In this document: piece after piece, positions 59,777 through 64,000 of the stretch | How the letters are laid out: every line of letters starts with the position of its first letter | Position numbering within the stretch: the stretch's first letter is position 1 | Source: Saccharospirillum sp. MSK14-1 | GTDB lineage: Bacteria; Pseudomonadota; Gammaproteobacteria; Pseudomonadales; Natronospirillaceae | Direction: 5' to 3' | Assembly: GCF_003054965.1 (NCBI RefSeq) | Contig: NZ_MIES01000020.1 | Coordinates: forward strand, 62,001-126,000 | Length of the DNA: 64,000 bases | The notes under the pieces: model-generated | The model's database searches: none | The model's input: the letters and a program-made list of their open reading frames with translations, nothing else | What the model was told of the DNA's origin: nothing | Program-made: the position numbers and the translations under genes

Positions 59777-61447
59777 ATGAAGCTGTCACTCAGAGCTTTG
59801 TTGTACGGTATTGCGGTATTGCCGGTTGTCGCTTTGGCGATAGCAGGCATGGGCACTCAATACCTGGGTAATAAAACGCTGCAGGAGCACACCGCAGAGC
59901 ACATCCACAACGCCGTTATTGATATTGAAAGCCAGCGGCTGAAAACCATCATGGATTCGGTCGAAGGCCTGCTCCAACCCTACCTCGAACAGCCCGGTTT
60001 GCGTGGCCGCGACGCGGCGATGGAAATGCTCGGCAACTACAGCTTTGACGAGGGTGACGGCTATATTTTTGGCTACGATGGCGAAGGCGTTCGTCTGCTG
60101 CACCCCGGTGGTGGTATTGGTAATAACTACTACAACCTCCAGGACGACAACGGCACTTACCTGATTAAAGGTCTGATCGACGCGGCCAAAGCCGGAACCG
60201 GCTATTTCACCTACTTGTTCCCGCGTCCGGGCGGGGACATTGCCGAACCCAAATACTCGTACGCCATCTGGGTTGAGCAGTGGAATCTGATGCTCGGCAC
60301 CGGCTTTTACATCGACTCGGCCGAATCACTGACCGGCGCCATTCGTGGCACCATTGTCGATGAAGGCCGGGACATGATGTCGACCTCCGCCATTGTGATG
60401 GGCGTGGGCACTTTGTTGATTCTGGGGCTGATCACCCTATTGGTTCGCGGCATTTACCGAGCGCTCGACGCCCTCGGTGGCGCCGTTAAACGACTGGCAT
60501 CGGGCCAGGGTGACTTAACCACCGAACTGCCGCGCAGTGGCATCGATGTATTCAACGAACTGGCGCAGGATTTCAACACCTTCCTCGGTCAATTACGCAA
60601 CGACATTCGTCAGTTGAATCAGGACGTGAGCACCATCAGCCAGGTCTCTGATCAAGGCACCGAATCGGCAACATTGATGGCGCGTGAAAGTAACGACCAG
60701 GCTGAATCGGTGTACTCCAACGCCACCGCGGTTGAAGAGCTGGCGGCCACCGCTGCCGACATTGCCAACCACTCGGAAGAAACCCGCAGCCGTTCGGAAA
60801 CCGCACAGGAACAAATGCAGGGCATCAACGAACAGTCGGTAGCGACCCAGGCCACCTTGGGTGAACTGGATGCGCTGTCGCAGTCGGTGGAAGAATCCAT
60901 CAACGGTCTGGACCAGGAAATTCAAAGCATTTCGCGCACCTTGGATGAGATCAACGGCATTTCTGAGCAGACCAATTTGCTGGCGTTAAACGCGGCCATT
61001 GAAGCGGCTCGTGCGGGCGAACACGGTCGGGGTTTCTCGGTTGTCGCCGACGAAGTTCGTCAGCTGGCGCAACGCACGCAAACCAGCACCGACGACGTCA
61101 GCACCATTCTGGAACGGCTCAATAGCATGGCGAAAGAGACCGTCGAGAAGATGCAGTTGTCGCGCACGCAGCGCGAGGAAACCCTGGCGGCCATGGCGCG
61201 CATTGAAAACATGGTGACCGACGCCAGCGAGCAGATGAATGCACTGGTCGAAATGAACCATCAGATTGCCACCAGCGCAACGGAACAGTCATCGGTCACA
61301 ACCGAGATGTCCGCCCGCACCGCCATGGTGGCCGAAGCGTCTGAGAAGGTGAAAGCCAAAGCCACCGAAGTGCAGGATGTGATGAGCCAATTGAAAACCG
61401 TGGCGACCCGCATCGATCAAATCGCCCGGAAATTCCAGGTCGATTAA
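59777..61447 (+). CDS. Methyl-accepting chemotaxis protein with sCache_2-type domain
   Basis: A 556-residue chemoreceptor. The start at 59777 has a GGAG site at 59764-59767; an ATG at 59762 overlaps that site. Membrane segments are at about residues 8-28 and 200-226, enclosing a single-Cache domain ('[20 protein letters not shown]', '[20 protein letters not shown]'). A HAMP linker and a signalling coil follow, with the tip '[20 protein letters not shown]'. The C-terminus 'IARKFQVD' has no CheR-binding pentapeptide. The ligand is unknown; the type often senses small carboxylates. It is divergent from the Fur-type box operon, so iron-linked expression is possible. Confidence 0.94.
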   Translation: MKLSLRALLYGIAVLPVVALAIAGMGTQYLGNKTLQEHTAEHIHNAVIDIESQRLKTIMDSVEGLLQPYLEQPGLRGRDAAMEMLGNYSFDEGDGYIFGYDGEGVRLLHPGGGIGNNYYNLQDDNGTYLIKGLIDAAKAGTGYFTYLFPRPGGDIAEPKYSYAIWVEQWNLMLGTGFYIDSAESLTGAIRGTIVDEGRDMMSTSAIVMGVGTLLILGLITLLVRGIYRALDALGGAVKRLASGQGDLTTELPRSGIDVFNELAQDFNTFLGQLRNDIRQLNQDVSTISQVSDQGTESATLMARESNDQAESVYSNATAVEELAATAADIANHSEETRSRSETAQEQMQGINEQSVATQATLGELDALSQSVEESINGLDQEIQSISRTLDEINGISEQTNLLALNAAIEAARAGEHGRGFSVVADEVRQLAQRTQTSTDDVSTILERLNSMAKETVEKMQLSRTQREETLAAMARIENMVTDASEQMNALVEMNHQIATSATEQSSVTTEMSARTAMVAEASEKVKAKATEVQDVMSQLKTVATRIDQIARKFQVD

Positions 61448-61452
61448 ACGCA

Positions 61453-61490
61453 AAAACGCCATCCCGACGCCCTGCCGGGATGGCGTTTTA
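61453..61490. terminator. Bidirectional terminator between convergent genes
   Basis: AACGCCATCCCG and CGGGATGGCGTT form a strong stem flanked by A-run and T-run. It follows the chemoreceptor stop by about six bases and serves the convergent flotillin gene as well. Confidence 0.9.
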
Positions 61491-61494
61491 TGGC

Positions 61495-62940
61495 TTAAGC
61501 GTCTTTGCGATCGTCGCGCACTGACGACAACGGACCGTCCAGACTCAACCCCAATTCCTCACCCAGCTTGCGTAACGCCGGCAGCTGTACCGCCATGCTC
61601 AGAATGGCGTCCAGGGCCTGATGACTGGCGGAACGCTCGCCCACCCGATTGCCCTCGGCACCCAGTGGCTGTCCCAGGCCGGAAATCTGGTGAATCTTAA
61701 TCGACTCAATTTTCTCCGCCGGTTTGACCATTTCACTGATGGCCTTGGGCAACGCATCCAAACGTGCCTGCTCGGTTTTCAGAGCCATCAAGCTGTCGCT
61801 CATGCCGTTCTCTGCTTGCACCAACGCGCGCCGACCTTCGGCTTCCGCTTCCAGTTCGGCCTGCAAAGCACGCGCGCTGGCAATGCGTGCTGCCGCGGCT
61901 TCTTCAGCTTTCAATGCAGCCACGCGTTTGCCGCGTTCGGCTTCACCCACGGCTTTGTCCGTCGCGACCTTTTCTTGAGCGGCCACCGCCTGCGCTTCGA
62001 TACCATCCAGCCGGATACGCGCCTGGCGTTCGGCTTCGCGCTGGCTGTGCAAATCGATATCGCGTTGCAACGTGGCTTCGGTAATGGCGCGCTCCATCTC
62101 AATCCGGCTGGCGGCAATGGTGCGTTCACTGTCCGCTTTGCGTGCAGCGATGTCGGCCAGTTGCGCGGCTTTTAGCAACTCGATTTGCTGCGTCTGTTCG
62201 ATGCGCGCTTTCTCTTCTTCCAGATCCAGATCGAGCTTTCGCTTCGCCAGCGTCAGCGCCGACTGACGCACCGCCATTTCAGCATCGGCATCGATGTCGG
62301 CGCGTTCCTTTTTCGAACGCGCGATCAGCTCTGACAATTTGCGCATACCGGCGGCGTTGAAGGCGTTGTTTTCGTCAAGGTCGGTAAAGGGCGTTTGGTC
62401 CATATCGGTCAGCGACACACTTTCCAACATCAGACCGTTGCCTTCGAGTGTGGTCTCCAACGCCGACTTTACCTCGAGTACAAAGTCACTGCGTTTTTCG
62501 TGCAGATCATCCAGGCTGTAGCGTGCCGCCACCGCGCGCAACGCATCCACCAGCTTGCCTTCAATTAAATCGCGCAGGCGCGCGGCATCGAAGGTGCGGT
62601 TGCCTAACGTCTGTGCCGCTCGGCTCACCGCCGCCCGTTCGCTGCGCACGGCCACGTAAAATTCCACGCCGACGTCGACGCGCAATTTATCCTGAGTGAT
62701 CAAGGACGCATTACCGCTGCGCTTCACTTCCAGGCGCAACGTCTGCATGTTCACTCGAGTGACGTTATTGAAATACGGCACCGCCAGCAGACCCGCATCG
62801 AGCACGACTTTGCGTCCACCAAAACCGGTCCGCACTAACGCCACTTCACTGGTCCCGCGTTGATAAAAACGCGCCAGAATGGCGATGACAATAGCCAGGA
62901 CGACCAGCGTCACCAGCACCCAAATCAAAGAATTAGCCAT
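61495..62940 (-). CDS. Flotillin family membrane protein (YqiK-like)
   Basis: A 481-residue flotillin. One N-terminal membrane segment (about residues 5-24) is followed by a band-7/SPFH domain ('VRTGFGGRKVVLDAGLLAVP', 'DLIEGKLVDALRAVAARYSL'). A long alanine- and glutamate-rich coiled coil runs from about 210 to 400 with repeated 'EAE/AEA' motifs, and a C-terminal helical part closes the chain. It would organise membrane microdomains as oligomeric rings. NfeD-type partners, which often neighbour such genes, are absent here. A GGGAGA site precedes the ATG. Confidence 0.92.
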   Translation of the reverse strand: MANSLIWVLVTLVVLAIVIAILARFYQRGTSEVALVRTGFGGRKVVLDAGLLAVPYFNNVTRVNMQTLRLEVKRSGNASLITQDKLRVDVGVEFYVAVRSERAAVSRAAQTLGNRTFDAARLRDLIEGKLVDALRAVAARYSLDDLHEKRSDFVLEVKSALETTLEGNGLMLESVSLTDMDQTPFTDLDENNAFNAAGMRKLSELIARSKKERADIDADAEMAVRQSALTLAKRKLDLDLEEEKARIEQTQQIELLKAAQLADIAARKADSERTIAASRIEMERAITEATLQRDIDLHSQREAERQARIRLDGIEAQAVAAQEKVATDKAVGEAERGKRVAALKAEEAAAARIASARALQAELEAEAEGRRALVQAENGMSDSLMALKTEQARLDALPKAISEMVKPAEKIESIKIHQISGLGQPLGAEGNRVGERSASHQALDAILSMAVQLPALRKLGEELGLSLDGPLSSVRDDRKDA

Positions 62941-62993
62941 GCGGATTCTCCCACTGAGTTTGGCTTGTTGTTATTCATTATTGTCGACATCAG

Positions 62994-64000
62994 TTAGAAA
63001 ACCGGCGGGAAGGGCCGGCCGCCGCGATCCATGGTGATCCAGCGCGTTTGCGAAAACGTCTCCAGCGACCAGCGGCCACCGTGATTCCCCAAACCGGACG
63101 CCTTCATGCCACCAAAAGGTACGTGCGGTTCGTCGTTTACAGAACTGCAATTGATGTGACACGAACCGGTTTGCAGTTGCCGCGCCATCGCCAGTGCGCG
63201 TTCTTCATCGGCGCTGATGATGCCGGACGACAAACCGTATTCGGTGTCGTTGGCAATGCGGATGGCTTCGGCATCGGATGAGAACGGAATCACCGGCACC
63301 ACCGGGCCAAACGTTTCGTCGCGGTAGAGTGTCATCTCGGGCGTGACCCCGGTGAGGATGGTCGGTTCCACAAAGCGCTCGTGTACCCGACCGCCGAGCC
63401 AGACTTTAGCCCCTTTGGCGACGGCGTCATCGATCTGGCTTTTCACTCGCTGCGCCTGACGGTCGTTGATCAGTGGACCAATAACCGCATCCGTATCGGC
63501 GGTGTCACCCATTTTCAAACGGGCCGCTCGCTCAACAAAACGACGCAGAAATTCATCGAAAATGTCTTCGTGCACCAAGACCTTTTCCACCGACATGCAG
63601 ATCTGCCCCTGGTGCATAAAGCTGCCGAAATTGGCGGCACCCAGTGCGCGTTCCATATCGGCATCGGCACGGATGATCAGCGAATCTTTGCCGCCCAGTT
63701 CGACACAGGCTTTCTTTAAATGTGCGCCGGCTTTAGCGGCGATGGACCGGCCAACCGGGGTCGAACCGGTAAAAGAAATGCCTTTAATCGACGGATTTTC
63801 AATGAGTTCATCACCCACCGCCGCTACCGATTCACGCGAGCACGTAACGACGTTCAGAACACCCGGCGGCACTCCCGCTTCTTCAAACAATTCGGCAAAC
63901 AACAGCCCCCCAACGTAGGGCGTATCTTCGGACGGCTTCAGCACAATGGTGTTACCGAACGCGCACGGAAACGCCAGGCCGCGCGAAGTCAAAATTAACG
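62994..64000 (-). CDS. Aldehyde dehydrogenase, C-terminal part (cut by window edge)
   Basis: At least 335 residues of an NAD(P)-dependent aldehyde dehydrogenase, open at the right edge. Visible landmarks are 'GNTIVLKPSEDTPYVGG' (cofactor site), 'GISFTGSTPVGRSIAA', catalytic glutamate in 'CVELGGKDSLII', and catalytic cysteine in 'QGQICMSVEKVLVH'. Motifs near the end, 'DETFGPVVPVIPF' and 'PFGGMKASGLGNHGGRWSLE', are standard. The 'GQICMS' and 'HVPFGGMKASGLG' pattern resembles vanillin/benzaldehyde dehydrogenases more than betaine or succinate semialdehyde enzymes. The N-terminal part lies outside the window. Confidence 0.93.
   Translation of the reverse strand, partial: LILTSRGLAFPCAFGNTIVLKPSEDTPYVGGLLFAELFEEAGVPPGVLNVVTCSRESVAAVGDELIENPSIKGISFTGSTPVGRSIAAKAGAHLKKACVELGGKDSLIIRADADMERALGAANFGSFMHQGQICMSVEKVLVHEDIFDEFLRRFVERAARLKMGDTADTDAVIGPLINDRQAQRVKSQIDDAVAKGAKVWLGGRVHERFVEPTILTGVTPEMTLYRDETFGPVVPVIPFSSDAEAIRIANDTEYGLSSGIISADEERALAMARQLQTGSCHINCSSVNDEPHVPFGGMKASGLGNHGGRWSLETFSQTRWITMDRGGRPFPPVF

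Overview
The window looks like chromosomal DNA of a free-living, motile, Gram-negative gammaproteobacterium, probably a marine or halophilic Oceanospirillales-type organism. The signs are three Cache-type chemoreceptors, an oxygen-independent HemN behind an FNR/Anr-type box, a TonB receptor with a Fur-type box, several outer-membrane barrels, and lipoproteins. The family assignment is an inference; there is no rRNA or other phylogenetic marker. Most of the window is G+C-rich (38 of 60 bases in 4021-4080), but about 4.6-9.7 kb is clearly A+T-rich (22 of 60 in 5401-5460) and reads as acquired DNA.

Layout. 0-4.6 kb: two chemoreceptors and hemN. 4.6-9.7 kb: an A+T-rich accessory island with a PHP-ABC ATPase and an overlapping small partner, a membrane-anchored protein, a HEPN-motif protein, and a membrane protein whose start looks frameshifted. 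9.9-20 kb: many small orphan or sparsely characterised genes, including a lipoprotein with twelve propeller-like repeats. 20-23.3 kb: a folate-independent methionine synthase module (MesD/MesX type plus a flavin reductase). 23.3-31.2 kb: an orphan Imm70-like immunity gene, an NhaC-type antiporter, an SgrR-like regulator divergent from an MFS exporter, and housekeeping-like small enzymes. 31.3-38.5 kb: a divergent amidoligase-type cluster (alpha-E, circularly permuted ATP-grasp, zinc metallopeptidase; facing a fused ATP-grasp/alpha-E protein and a transglutaminase). 39.4-40.24 kb: tRNA-Arg(CCG) followed on its 3' side by about 170-bp tandem repeats that carry pieces of the tRNA, plus a decayed second tRNA copy. 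40.4-44 kb: a DNA-binding/alpha-beta-hydrolase fusion and small genes. 44-50.6 kb: a LacI-controlled unit joining a secreted PLC-like/ricin-lectin protein to a sugar-type ABC importer, a metallo-beta-lactamase-fold hydrolase and the LacI regulator. 50.6-54 kb: MATE exporter, YcdX-like PHP phosphatase, PadR regulator. 54-59.6 kb: an iron/heme uptake operon with a Fur-type box. 59.8-64 kb: a chemoreceptor, a flotillin, and an aldehyde dehydrogenase cut by the window edge.

How genes work together. The strongest multi-gene inferences are: (i) two near-identical perfect palindromes put the PLC-like enzyme and the ABC/MBL/LacI operon under one regulator, suggesting scavenging of a phosphodiester released from phosphoinositide-like lipids; (ii) the alpha-E/ATP-grasp/transglutaminase cluster is a peptide-ligation/modification type system that here pairs with a metallopeptidase and has a doubled ligase set; (iii) the A+T-rich island combines an ABC ATPase-nuclease-like protein with a HEPN protein, a combination expected of anti-phage or RNA-targeting conflict systems. 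All three are inferences from sequence alone.
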